Assembly (NCBI GenBank): GCA_001805655.1
Contig: MHGR01000126.1
Span: 1-11,708 of the forward strand
DNA from: Omnitrophica WOR_2 bacterium RIFCSPHIGHO2_02_FULL_52_10
Lineage (GTDB): Bacteria > Omnitrophota > Gorgyraeia > Zapsychrales > Zapsychraceae
Direction: 5' to 3'
Length of the DNA: 11,708 nt
The notes beneath the pieces were generated by a model. It was not told the origin of the DNA. It saw only the letters and a program-made list of their open reading frames with translations, and searched no databases. The position numbers and the translations under genes are program-made. Shown in pieces: positions 6,242 through 11,708 of the stretch (positions are counted from its first letter, which is position 1; each line of letters begins with the position of its first letter).

Positions 6242-6434
6242 TTCTAACGAAAAAAAAGAAATGTTACGTGATGCCGCAAACCCAAGGCGGCGTGAAGCGT
6301 TCCGTAACACCAAGGACGCCAGCGCTCTGCCAACGTTTGACGATTATCTGAGGTTTCTGGACAAGGTCCACGCGGCATTCACCCATGCCGCCCGAGACGT
6401 TCAGAAATCTCACGGTACAGATTTCAAATTATAG
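6234..6434 (+). CDS. small partner protein overlapping the nucleotidyltransferase gene
   Basis: A 66-residue, highly charged, probably helical protein. It begins with M-L-N-S-N-E-K-K-E-M-L and contains an R-R-R-E-A-F-R-N segment and a D-D-Y-L-R-F-L-D-K-V-H segment. From memory, short proteins of this pattern (E-K-K-E-M-L ... F-D-E-Y-L-x-F-L) recur directly after NTase genes of this type, but I cannot name a family. Its ATG lies eight bases inside the end of the nucleotidyltransferase frame and a GGAG about eleven bases upstream could serve as ribosome binding site, so it should be translationally coupled. The pairing and sizes resemble toxin-antitoxin modules in which the small protein binds or neutralises the enzyme. 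That is inference. Confidence 0.75.
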   Translation: MLNSNEKKEMLRDAANPRRREAFRNTKDASALPTFDDYLRFLDKVHAAFTHAARDVQKSHGTDFKL

Positions 6435-6482
6435 CTAAGCCAGCCCTTTAAATGCAAAAGGCCTGCCGGTTCCACTCAATTC

Positions 6483-6488
6483 TATAAT
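6483..6488 (+). promoter_or_regulatory. consensus -10 box upstream of mutM
   Basis: A perfect TATAAT lies 45 bases before the mutM ATG, in the 98-base gap after the small partner gene. No -35 box is recognisable at 15-18 bases and no TG extension is present, so the call is weak. If real, it would give mutM its own promoter with a leader of about 38 bases. Confidence 0.3.
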
Positions 6489-6532
6489 TCAAAGAACATC
6501 ACCCATCCGTAAAAGCGACTCATTCCATTTAT

Positions 6533-7366
6533 ATGCCAGAACTACCGGAAGTACAGACCACTGTCGATGATCTGTTAAATTTGGGCATCATCGGGCGTGC
6601 CGTCAAGAGGGTCACAGTCGCCTGGCCGGCGGTGACAGGCAGCATTTCCGGCCAGAACCTGACCAGCCTTCTACGGACGAAAAAATTTGCGCATATCCGC
6701 CGCCGCGGAAAATACATCCTTTTTCAATTCGATAACGGCCGCCAAAGCCTGCTGCATCTGCGCATGTCCGGCCGTTTGAAGTTTGTCCCGCTTCATACCC
6801 CTGTTGACAAGCATGAGCATCTTCGAATCCTGCTGGACAATGACATGGAGTTACGTCTGCACGACCCGCGGAAATTCGGGAGATTCACGGCGGATGAGAC
6901 TGTTAAGGCCAAGCTGGCGCGTTTAGGCATCGATCCGTTGAGCAAAGCATTCACACGCCGCGCGCTTGCCGAACTATTACTCAACCGCCGGAGGCAATTA
7001 AAACCGCTGTTGTTGGATCAAAGCGTGATTGCAGGCTTGGGGAACATTTGCGCGGATGAATCGCTGTGGCTGGCCGGATTACACCCTCAACGGCTTAGCG
7101 CTTCACTGAAAGGAGAGGAGATCAACGGGCTCAGATCGGGCATATTGCGCTTCCTTAAGTCTTCCATTGCCCGCGGCGGGACCTCTTTGGGAAATGGCGA
7201 GCAGAATTTCGTTTCGGTTTCAAGCAAGGCCGGGGGCAATCAAACGCGGCTCAACGTGTACGGCCGTGCCGGCCGGCCGTGCCGGCGCTGCCGGCAATTG
7301 ATCCAAAGGATTGTCGTGGCCCAGCGCGGCACATATTACTGTCCCCGGTGTCAAAGGAAGAGATAG
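6533..7366 (+). CDS. mutM: formamidopyrimidine-DNA glycosylase (Fpg/MutM)
   Basis: A 277-residue bifunctional base-excision repair enzyme that removes 8-oxoguanine and formamidopyrimidines from DNA and cuts the abasic site. It starts with M-P-E-L-P-E-V, placing the catalytic proline at residue 2 and the catalytic glutamate at residue 3. Other family landmarks are present: R-R-G-K-Y with K60, L-H-L-R-M-S-G with M78, D-P-R-K-F-G-R at 111-117 (F115 being the intercalating wedge), and the helix-two-turn-helix core I-A-G-L-G-N-I-C-A-D-E around 167-176. The C-terminal zinc finger has C250, C253, C270 and C273, with the R-G-T-Y-Y-C-P turn. All catalytic residues appear intact and the length is typical. 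Minor oddities are Q8 where glutamate is usual and C173 where most homologues have tyrosine. No clear ribosome binding site is seen. It is convergent with the amidase gene, 48 bases apart. Confidence 0.97.
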   Translation: MPELPEVQTTVDDLLNLGIIGRAVKRVTVAWPAVTGSISGQNLTSLLRTKKFAHIRRRGKYILFQFDNGRQSLLHLRMSGRLKFVPLHTPVDKHEHLRILLDNDMELRLHDPRKFGRFTADETVKAKLARLGIDPLSKAFTRRALAELLLNRRRQLKPLLLDQSVIAGLGNICADESLWLAGLHPQRLSASLKGEEINGLRSGILRFLKSSIARGGTSLGNGEQNFVSVSSKAGGNQTRLNVYGRAGRPCRRCRQLIQRIVVAQRGTYYCPRCQRKR

Positions 7367-7414
7367 TATTGCAGGAGCGGCCCCGGGTATCCCTGCACCC
7401 AAAGTCATTACCCG

Positions 7415-8152
7415 TCATTTCAATCTCTTCCGAAATTCCGTCCATGGGAATTTGCTACCCGGGCATTCCGTGTTGCTACCTTCGACATCCTTGTGCCCCA
7501 GGATGTTTGACATGGGGATTTTGTAATATTTACGGAGTTTATTGACCAACTCCACCAAAGCATCCATCTGCGCTGTGGAAACCCCGTGATCGTTGAAATT
7601 GCCGACCAAACTGATGCCGATGCCTTTGATGTTCATGTCGGACGCCTTGCAGTGCGCCCCGTCTTCCTGTTTTAACCAGCGCGGCGTCACTTCCACAAAC
7701 CCGTCCTTTTTTTCGCCTTCCCCATTATTAATGACAAAATGATATCCCACGCCCCGATCCCAGCCCTTGGCCAGATGCGACTGATGGAAGGAGAGGGAGC
7801 TGCCCTCCTCCGTTGCCGTGTGGTGAATGATGATATACTGCCATTTTTTAGAAGGGAAAAGGGTAATAGGCTGGTGCGGCGCGGCGGCCTGCGGGATACT
7901 CAATTTTTGCCCCATCGTTAACGTGGCATTGTCATTAATGCCATTGGCGCGCACGATTGTGGCCAGAGGCACGTCATAAATTTGGCTAATGCGCCACAAT
8001 GTTTCTCCGGGCGCAACGGTATGCGTAGCCAACGAACGCCGGGCCTGGCTGGACGGGGAACCCGATTGCCTGCGCGCTGTTTCGCAGGAAGTCAACGCCA
8101 GCGAAAAAAGAATTGATATGCTTACAACCTGTATCCGTCTTAAATTGAACAT
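7415..8152 (-). CDS. LysM-containing N-acetylmuramoyl-L-alanine amidase lipoprotein (PGRP/amidase_2)
   Basis: A 245-residue envelope lipoprotein that should cut the bond between N-acetylmuramic acid and the stem peptide. The signal sequence ends in the lipobox L20-T21-S22-C23. One LysM domain spans about 43-87 (T-H-T-V-A-P-G-E-T-L-W-R-I to M-G-Q-K-L-S-I-P), anchoring it to peptidoglycan. The amidase_2/PGRP domain follows: I-I-I-H-H-T-A with zinc ligand H110, G-Y-H-F-V-I with Y137, G-H-K-D-V with H220 and T-E-C-P-G with C230, so the zinc site looks complete. The frame is open for 46 more codons upstream (to 8290), but the ATG at 8152 starts the signal peptide directly and has a weak GGGA about seven bases upstream. 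A role in cell-wall remodelling or muropeptide recycling at the outer membrane is likely. It stands alone on this strand. Confidence 0.93.
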   Translation of the reverse strand: MFNLRRIQVVSISILFSLALTSCETARRQSGSPSSQARRSLATHTVAPGETLWRISQIYDVPLATIVRANGINDNATLTMGQKLSIPQAAAPHQPITLFPSKKWQYIIIHHTATEEGSSLSFHQSHLAKGWDRGVGYHFVINNGEGEKKDGFVEVTPRWLKQEDGAHCKASDMNIKGIGISLVGNFNDHGVSTAQMDALVELVNKLRKYYKIPMSNILGHKDVEGSNTECPGSKFPWTEFRKRLK

Positions 8153-8236
8153 GTTTGCATCCCGTTTCGCGTCCTCAAAATGGATGATTTTATGATATAC
8201 CGTTTTACCGGATTTTTCAGGAAAAAATAAAAAATT

Positions 8237-8273
8237 GCAGCTTTGATGCGTACCATTATATTGAAAAAGCTGC
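8237..8273. terminator. hairpin with T-rich flanks on both strands, possible bidirectional terminator
   Basis: GCAGCTTT at 8237-8244 and AAAGCTGC at 8266-8273 form a perfect eight-base stem with a 21-base loop. Read on the minus strand it is followed by AA then two runs of six T (8222-8234). Read on the plus strand it is followed by CTTG and a run of T to 8281. The large loop is unusual for an intrinsic terminator. It lies between divergent genes, where no terminator is expected. Confidence 0.35.
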
Positions 8274-8284
8274 CTTGTTTTTAA
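8255..8284 (-). promoter_or_regulatory. candidate promoter for the amidase gene
   Basis: On the minus strand TTAAAA (8284-8279) and a perfect TATAAT (8260-8255) are separated by 18 bases. The -35 box matches at four of six positions. Transcription would start near 8248, about 95 bases before the ATG at 8152. The -10 box sits inside the loop of the hairpin at 8237-8273, whose T-tract lies downstream, which argues against simple terminator function there. Confidence 0.35.
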
Positions 8285-8303
8285 GCGCAATCAGCGCTAT
8301 AAT
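8275..8303 (+). promoter_or_regulatory. candidate promoter for the 8356/8367 genes
   Basis: TTGTTT at 8275-8280 and a perfect TATAAT at 8298-8303 are spaced by 17 bases, giving a start near 8310 and a leader of about 46 bases before the ATG at 8356. A five-base inverted repeat AGCGC/GCGCT (8284-8288 and 8294-8298) fills the spacer and touches the -10 box, so it could be an operator. Confidence 0.45.
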
Positions 8304-8355
8304 TCCGTACTATTGGAAAAGGCGCAGGCAATTCCTTGAAACCAAGAGGAACAAA

Positions 8356-8448
8356 ATGGACAAGGTATGCGTTCTGGTTGGCACCAAAAAGGGAGCGCTC
8401 ATTCTGACATCCCAGCAAAATCGCTTGACGCATTTCGGGAGTCATTAG
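8356..8448 (+). pseudogene. N-terminal remnant of a BNR-repeat/sialidase-like protein
   Basis: A strong ribosome binding site (AGAGGA, about six bases upstream) precedes this ATG. The first 19 residues, M-D-K-V-C-V-L-V-G-T-K-K-G-A-L-I-L-T-S, match what I recall as the highly typical opening of BNR/WD40-like 'glycosyl hydrolase' or exo-alpha-sialidase beta-propellers of about 350 residues (V-G-T-K/R-K-G-A-F-I-L-T-S). After that the frame loses any likeness and stops at TAG 8446-8448, 30 codons in all. From about 8412 the DNA is instead read in another frame as the small conserved protein. The simplest explanation is a deletion that removed the body of the propeller gene and the native start of the next gene, leaving promoter, ribosome binding site and start behind. 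The family match is from memory. Confidence 0.6.
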
Positions 8449-8717
8449 AGCACGCACGGCCGCCGGAGGGATTGAGCGGGTTACTTTTGGCGTTGTGGTG
8501 GGAGGCCAAGGGCGATTGGGACAAGGCGCACAAAATCGCGCAAGATATCCCCGGAGCGGACGCGGCCTGGGTGCACGCTTACCTGCACCGCAAGGAGGGC
8601 GATGACGGCAACGCCGGTTATTGGTATTCCCGCGCCGGCAAACCCCGAAGCCGGCAGAAACATGAGCAGGAATGGGGGCAAATCGCTGAGTCGATCTTAA
8701 AACTTAAGGAAAAGTAA
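8367..8717 (+). CDS. small conserved protein of unknown function, 5' end probably altered
   Basis: The frame gives 116 residues. The core, from about residue 19 (K-S-L-D-A-F-R-E-S-L) to the end, resembles a short conserved bacterial protein I know by pattern but cannot name: P-P-E-G-L-S near 33-38, A-L-W-W-E-A-K-G-D-W-D-K-A-H (about 42-55), A-A-W-V-H-A-Y-L-H-R-K-E-G-D (about 65-78) and G-Y-W-Y-S-R-A-G-K-P (about 83-92). It looks helical and TPR-like, cytoplasmic, without signal peptide. In homologues I recall, the protein starts only a few residues before the D-A-F segment. Here that stretch has no start codon, and the first ~18 residues are the out-of-frame reading of the BNR remnant. Translation could start at ATG 8367, which has only a weak, badly spaced ribosome binding site. 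It may be poorly expressed or silent. Fifty bases separate it from the DUF1326 gene. Confidence 0.6.
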   Translation: MRSGWHQKGSAHSDIPAKSLDAFRESLEHARPPEGLSGLLLALWWEAKGDWDKAHKIAQDIPGADAAWVHAYLHRKEGDDGNAGYWYSRAGKPRSRQKHEQEWGQIAESILKLKEK

Positions 8718-8719
8718 AA

Positions 8720-8746
8720 GACAGCCCCGGTTCAACGGGTCCTGTC
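8720..8746 (+). repeat. hairpin before the DUF1326 gene
   Basis: GACAG at 8720-8724 pairs with CTGTC at 8742-8746, and CCCG at 8726-8729 pairs with CGGG at 8736-8739, around a six-base loop, with a small internal bulge. No T-run follows, so it is not a standard intrinsic terminator. It could protect mRNA ends or partly separate the two genes. Confidence 0.4.
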
Positions 8747-8767
8747 CCAACCTAAAAGGAGTAGAAC

Positions 8768-9439
8768 ATGCCAGACAAATGGACGATGCACGCCAAAGAA
8801 TTCTCCAATTGCAACTGCCCATATGGCTGTCCCTGCCAGTTTAGTTCGCCCGCAACCCACGGATTCTGCGAAGCGATCGGCAGCTCGGTCATCGAAGAGG
8901 GCAACTTCAACGACATTAAACTGGACGGCCTAAAATTTATCGGAATTTTTAAGTGGCCGGGGCAGATCGCGGACGGCAACGGCCGCTCGCAGTTCATCAT
9001 TGATGAGCGCGCCGATAAAAAGCAGCGCGAGACCATCAAAAAAATTGTCCATGGCGAATCCACCGCTCCGGGGTCGACGCATTTTTACGTCTTTAACAGC
9101 ACCGTTTCCGAAATCATGCCGACACTTTATGCTCCGATCCAAATAGACATTGATATCGACGCCCGCCGCGCCCATGTCCGTGTAGAGGGCCTGGTGGAAT
9201 CGAGGGGAGAGCCGCTCATCAATCCCTTCAGCGGGCAGGAAGACCGCAAGGGCATTCACCTGCCCGGCGGCTTTGAATACACGTACGCCGAAGTGGGCTC
9301 TGGGAATTCCAGGGTCACTGCCGGCCTCCAGTTGGGTCTTACCAACACGTACGGGCAGTTTTGCTGGCTGCACATGAACCAGGACGGGGTCATCCGCGAC
9401 CGTCAACCCCACTTTGCAGGCAATGCAAGCCGTAAGTAA
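8768..9439 (+). CDS. DUF1326 domain-containing protein
   Basis: A 223-residue protein with the DUF1326 pattern: an N-terminal W-T-M-H-A-K-E-F segment, then the cysteine cluster N-C-N-C-P-Y-G-C-P-C (C15, C17, C21, C23) and C34 in H-G-F-C-E-A, then a beta-rich body with L-D-G-L and I-D-E-R-A-D-K-K-Q-R segments. There is no signal peptide, so it is probably cytoplasmic. The clustered cysteines suggest metal binding, but the biochemical role of this family is not established to my knowledge. The start is supported by a clear AAAGGAG about seven bases before the ATG. The next gene, a DUF2182 membrane protein, starts inside its 3' end; these two families frequently sit together, so they likely act as one metal-related unit. 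The C-terminal ~40 residues, including C194, are also beta-like and intact. Confidence 0.92.
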   Translation: MPDKWTMHAKEFSNCNCPYGCPCQFSSPATHGFCEAIGSSVIEEGNFNDIKLDGLKFIGIFKWPGQIADGNGRSQFIIDERADKKQRETIKKIVHGESTAPGSTHFYVFNSTVSEIMPTLYAPIQIDIDIDARRAHVRVEGLVESRGEPLINPFSGQEDRKGIHLPGGFEYTYAEVGSGNSRVTAGLQLGLTNTYGQFCWLHMNQDGVIRDRQPHFAGNASRK

Positions 9440-10190
9440 TCTACCCAGGCGTGATTTTTGGACAATCACCGGTTCATTGGGCGGGATCACCATCCTGTCC
9501 TGGATCTACCTGCTGCTGATGGCCCGGGATATGTCCCATCCCGAATCGCTCTGCATGGCGGCCATGCGGCTCCAAGACTGGGACGCCGGTTATTTTGGGA
9601 TGATGTTTGCCATGTGGACCATCATGATGGTGGGCATGATGGTGCCGTCGGCCGCTCCGATGATCCTGATTTACGCGGCTGTGGCCCGTAAGGCACAGCA
9701 TCAAGGCACGCCGATCGCGCCGGCCGGCGCGTTCACGGCAGGCTATATATTTATGTGGACCGTCTTCAGTTTATGCGCGACCTTAGCGCAATGGCTATTG
9801 GACAAGGCGGCATTGCTGTCGCCGATGATGGTGGCCAACAGTCCCAAGTTTGGTGCGGCCTTGCTCATGGCCGCCGGGGTTTATCAATGGTTGCCGGTCA
9901 AGGACAACTGCCTCAGGCATTGCCGCTCCCCGTTTCATTTTATCTCGTCTCACTGGCGGCCGGGAAATGCCGGCGCTTTCCGGATGGGCATCAAACACGG
10001 CGCCTTTTGCATCGGCTGCTGCTGGATCTTGATGCTTCTGCTTTTTGTAGGTGGTGTTATGAATATCCTTTGGATCGCCGCCATTACCATTTTTGTTTTG
10101 CTGGAAAAGGTTATGCCGTTGGGCAATCAGGGAGGGAAAATATCTGGTATTCTAATGTTTATCACCGGCGCATTGATGCTGTTCAAGTAA
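9423..10190 (+). CDS. DUF2182 integral membrane protein
   Basis: About 255 residues with several membrane helices. Family landmarks are the methionine-rich helix M-F-A-M-W-T-I-M-M-V-G-M-M-V-P-S (about 60-75), the F-T-A-G-Y-I-F-M-W helix, the Y-Q-W-L-P-V-K-D-N-C-L-R-H-C-R-S-P loop with two cysteines, G-I-K-H-G-A-F-C-I-G-C-C-W-I-L-M with three more, and the closing L-L-E-K-V-M-P. DUF2182 proteins are annotated as predicted metal-binding integral membrane proteins; Met, His and Cys in the helices and loops fit soft-metal (for example copper) handling, but no function is proven. The start is uncertain: a TTG at 9414 is in frame, but ATG 9423 is preferred. Either overlaps the DUF1326 gene by at least 17 bases, so coupled translation is likely. 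Confidence 0.92.
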   Translation: MQAVSNLPRRDFWTITGSLGGITILSWIYLLLMARDMSHPESLCMAAMRLQDWDAGYFGMMFAMWTIMMVGMMVPSAAPMILIYAAVARKAQHQGTPIAPAGAFTAGYIFMWTVFSLCATLAQWLLDKAALLSPMMVANSPKFGAALLMAAGVYQWLPVKDNCLRHCRSPFHFISSHWRPGNAGAFRMGIKHGAFCIGCCWILMLLLFVGGVMNILWIAAITIFVLLEKVMPLGNQGGKISGILMFITGALMLFK

Positions 10191-10344
10191 ATGGGATTGG
10201 GGACTGGCCCAATTAAGGCTCCCCGCCGCAAGTGCTTCGACTCCGCCCCTCGGCTTTGCCTCGGGACTTCGCTCGGGATGAGGAGTCGAAGACTGGTAAA
10301 AACTCCCCGACCCCTCAATTAACTATTCGGCAGAAACTATTTTC
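10191..10344. other. intergenic region before the histidine kinase
   Basis: No coding frame is seen. Besides the inverted-repeat element at 10235-10291, the words GACTGG and CTCCCCG occur on both sides of it (near 10202 and 10219, and again near 10291 and 10302), a possible degenerate flanking duplication. No promoter for the kinase could be identified with confidence. Confidence 0.5.
10235..10291. repeat. inverted-repeat element, REP/MITE-like
   Basis: Perfect ten-base arms CTTCGACTCC (10235-10244) and GGAGTCGAAG (10282-10291) enclose 37 bases. The inside carries three tandem-like CTCGG units of about 12 bases (starting near 10249, 10259 and 10273). No T-run follows on either strand, so it is not an intrinsic terminator. 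From experience, dispersed palindromic repeats with TCGACT-CC/GG-AGTCGA arms and inner CTCGGG words are common between genes in several environmental lineages. Copy number cannot be judged from one window. Confidence 0.6.
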
Positions 10345-11708
10345 ATGAAAAGGATTCCACAAAAAAACATTCCGCTTAGAAGAAGCGAAAAGGCCATTAA
10401 GGGCGCCTCAAAGGAGCTGGCCGACATTAAAGCCGCCCTGGACGCGTCCGCCATTGTCGCCATAACCGATAAAAGCGGGATCATCACCTACGTCAATGAC
10501 AAGTTCTGCGAGATTTCGAAATATTCGCGGAAAGAGCTTCTCGGGCAGGACCACCGCATCATCAATTCGGGTTATCATCCGAAAAGTTTCATGCGGGATC
10601 TGTGGAAAACCATCGGCCACGGTAAAATCTGGAGAGGCGAAATCCGCAACAAGGCCAAAGACGGCTCCTTTTACTGGGTCGCTACCACGATTATGCCCGT
10701 TCTCAACGGCCATGGCCGTCCCGTCCGGCATGTCGCCATCCACCAGGAAATCACCAAACGCAAGCTGTTCGAAGAGGAGATTCTGAAAAAGAATTCCGAA
10801 CTGGAAGCCATCTTTAAATCCGTTCCCGACCTGTACCTTTGGATCGAAGAGAACGGCAAAATCCTCACGGATCAGGCCAGCAACAAGGCCGCCCTGAGTC
10901 GCCCCGCCGGGAAATGGATAAACGAAAAACTGGATAATATCCTCCCGGCAGACGTGCTCCGTAAATTCAACGAGGCGCACAAGGAAATTTTAAACGGCGC
11001 CCGCCAATATCAAGTCGAATACAGTTTAACGCGCAAAAAGCAAACCAGATATTTCGAGGCGCGGTTTTTTCCTTTTCTGAAACAGCAAATCCTCATCGTT
11101 ATCCGCGATGTGACGGAACGTAAAAAAATGGAGACCTTGCTGAGCAAAGTCCCCCAAAGAATCATTCAGGCCCAGGAAGCCGAGCAGGCCCGGATATCCC
11201 GTGACATTCATGATGACCTCGGGCAATCGCTGATTGCCCTGAAAATGAATTTATATTCGGTGACGACGGATTCGAAAGCGGACCCTGTCCTTTTCAAAAA
11301 GGAATGTGAGGGATTGCTGCGGTCACTGGACAGCATCATCGAAAAGACGCGGCACATATCGCACCGCCTGCGTCCCGCCTCCATTTCTTCCATCGGCTTA
11401 TCCGCATCGCTGCGCAAGCTCATTGAGGAATTTCAGCAGAAAGACAGAAAATTATCGGTCCGGCTGCGCCATGGCAAAATCGACCAGCTGGATTTCAATG
11501 GAGGCCCCATTAATCTCTACCGCATCGTTCAGGAGGCCCTCTCCAATACCGTGAAACATGCCAAGGCCTCCCAGGTGGACGTCGATCTCAAACGGCAAAA
11601 AGACCGTCTTTTGGTTAAAATCCAAGACAATGGACAGGGATATGAAAACACCGGGGAACAGCGACAGAAACATGGATTAGGGTTGTTGACGATGCGGGAA
11701 GGGGCCAA
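10345..11708 (+). CDS. PAS-PAS sensor histidine kinase, NarL/DegS type (3' end cut by window)
   Basis: An open frame of 454 codons running off the window, with an in-frame stop at 10297 upstream and ATG 10345 as first start; no clear ribosome binding site. No membrane segment, so it is cytoplasmic. A first PAS domain (about 27-140) contains D-H-R-I-I-N-S-G-Y-H-P-K (69-80) and M-R-D-L-W, the pattern of redox/ligand PAS domains such as PAS_9, followed by a PAC-like R-H-V-A-I-H-Q-E-I-T-K-R-K. A second PAS-like region spans about 150-258 and ends in D-V-T-E-R-K-K. The dimerisation/phosphoacceptor box S-R-D-I-H-D-D-L-G-Q has H289, of the HisKA_3 class used by NarX and DegS. The ATP-binding domain shows the N box Q-E-A-L-S-N (N401), G1 D-N-G-Q-G (D428) and G-L-G-L near the end. 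The missing part is short. A LuxR-type response regulator is expected next. Confidence 0.93.
   Translation, partial: MKRIPQKNIPLRRSEKAIKGASKELADIKAALDASAIVAITDKSGIITYVNDKFCEISKYSRKELLGQDHRIINSGYHPKSFMRDLWKTIGHGKIWRGEIRNKAKDGSFYWVATTIMPVLNGHGRPVRHVAIHQEITKRKLFEEEILKKNSELEAIFKSVPDLYLWIEENGKILTDQASNKAALSRPAGKWINEKLDNILPADVLRKFNEAHKEILNGARQYQVEYSLTRKKQTRYFEARFFPFLKQQILIVIRDVTERKKMETLLSKVPQRIIQAQEAEQARISRDIHDDLGQSLIALKMNLYSVTTDSKADPVLFKKECEGLLRSLDSIIEKTRHISHRLRPASISSIGLSASLRKLIEEFQQKDRKLSVRLRHGKIDQLDFNGGPINLYRIVQEALSNTVKHAKASQVDVDLKRQKDRLLVKIQDNGQGYENTGEQRQKHGLGLLTMREGA

Noticed and set aside
7371..7396. GCAGG/CCTGC inverted repeat between the convergent mutM and amidase genes
   Set aside because: Only five pairs, a long GC-rich loop and no T-run on either strand; not enough for a terminator call.
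8930..9493. 187-codon minus-strand frame antisense to DUF1326
   Set aside because: Shadow of a well-supported family member; no motif or ribosome binding site.
10408..10980. 190-codon minus-strand frame antisense to the PAS domains
   Set aside because: Shadow of the histidine kinase frame, which carries clear PAS, H, N and G boxes.
1..11708. CRISPR arrays, tRNA/rRNA genes, transposases, integrases
   Set aside because: No regularly spaced direct repeats, no tRNA-like T-arm/acceptor pattern and no mobile-element protein were noticed on reading both strands.

Overview
The window looks like chromosomal DNA of a Gram-negative bacterium, most likely from an uncultured environmental lineage. Evidence for an outer membrane is a CsgG-family secretion component, two lipoproteins with lipoboxes and a LysM/PGRP amidase. 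G+C is near 50% by eye, and there is no tRNA, rRNA, transposase, CRISPR array or phage gene. A taxon cannot be fixed from the sequence. The gene mix (TPR-bearing GT-C enzyme, nucleotidyltransferase pair, DUF1326/DUF2182 pair, PAS kinase) recalls Omnitrophota- or deltaproteobacteria-like genomes, which is an impression only.

Left part (1-5411), all on the minus strand, so transcription runs from about 5410 toward 65. In order of transcription: a GT-C/TPR membrane glycosyltransferase resembling TMTC proteins, a GtrB/DPM1-like GT2 enzyme, and a SAM methyltransferase whose GTG start overlaps the GT2 stop. A possible 50-residue small ORF follows, full of interleaved inverted repeats. Then come a secreted protein of unknown function, a CsgG-family protein and a small lipoprotein. 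The first three make a coherent polyprenyl-phosphate-sugar module: the GT2 would load the sugar on the lipid carrier and the GT-C enzyme would transfer it to an acceptor. The last three look like an envelope or export module. Whether the two halves form one transcript is open.

Middle part (5412-8152): a divergent intergenic region with candidate promoters both ways and a strong GC palindrome, then on the plus strand a nucleotidyltransferase with a small overlapping partner, and mutM (Fpg DNA glycosylase). A convergent minus-strand LysM-amidase lipoprotein follows.

Right part (8153-11708), plus strand. An intergenic region with promoter-like and hairpin signals leads into what looks like a deletion scar: the ribosome binding site, start codon and first ~19 codons of a BNR/sialidase-like protein run out of frame into a small conserved protein. 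A DUF1326-DUF2182 pair follows, then an inverted-repeat element. Last is a cytoplasmic PAS-PAS histidine kinase of the NarL/DegS type, cut by the window end; its two ATP-binding motifs are only partly visible.

The points most worth checking are the interleaved inverted repeats at 1857-1957, the BNR scar at 8356-8448, the GT-C/GT2/methyltransferase cassette and the nucleotidyltransferase pair.
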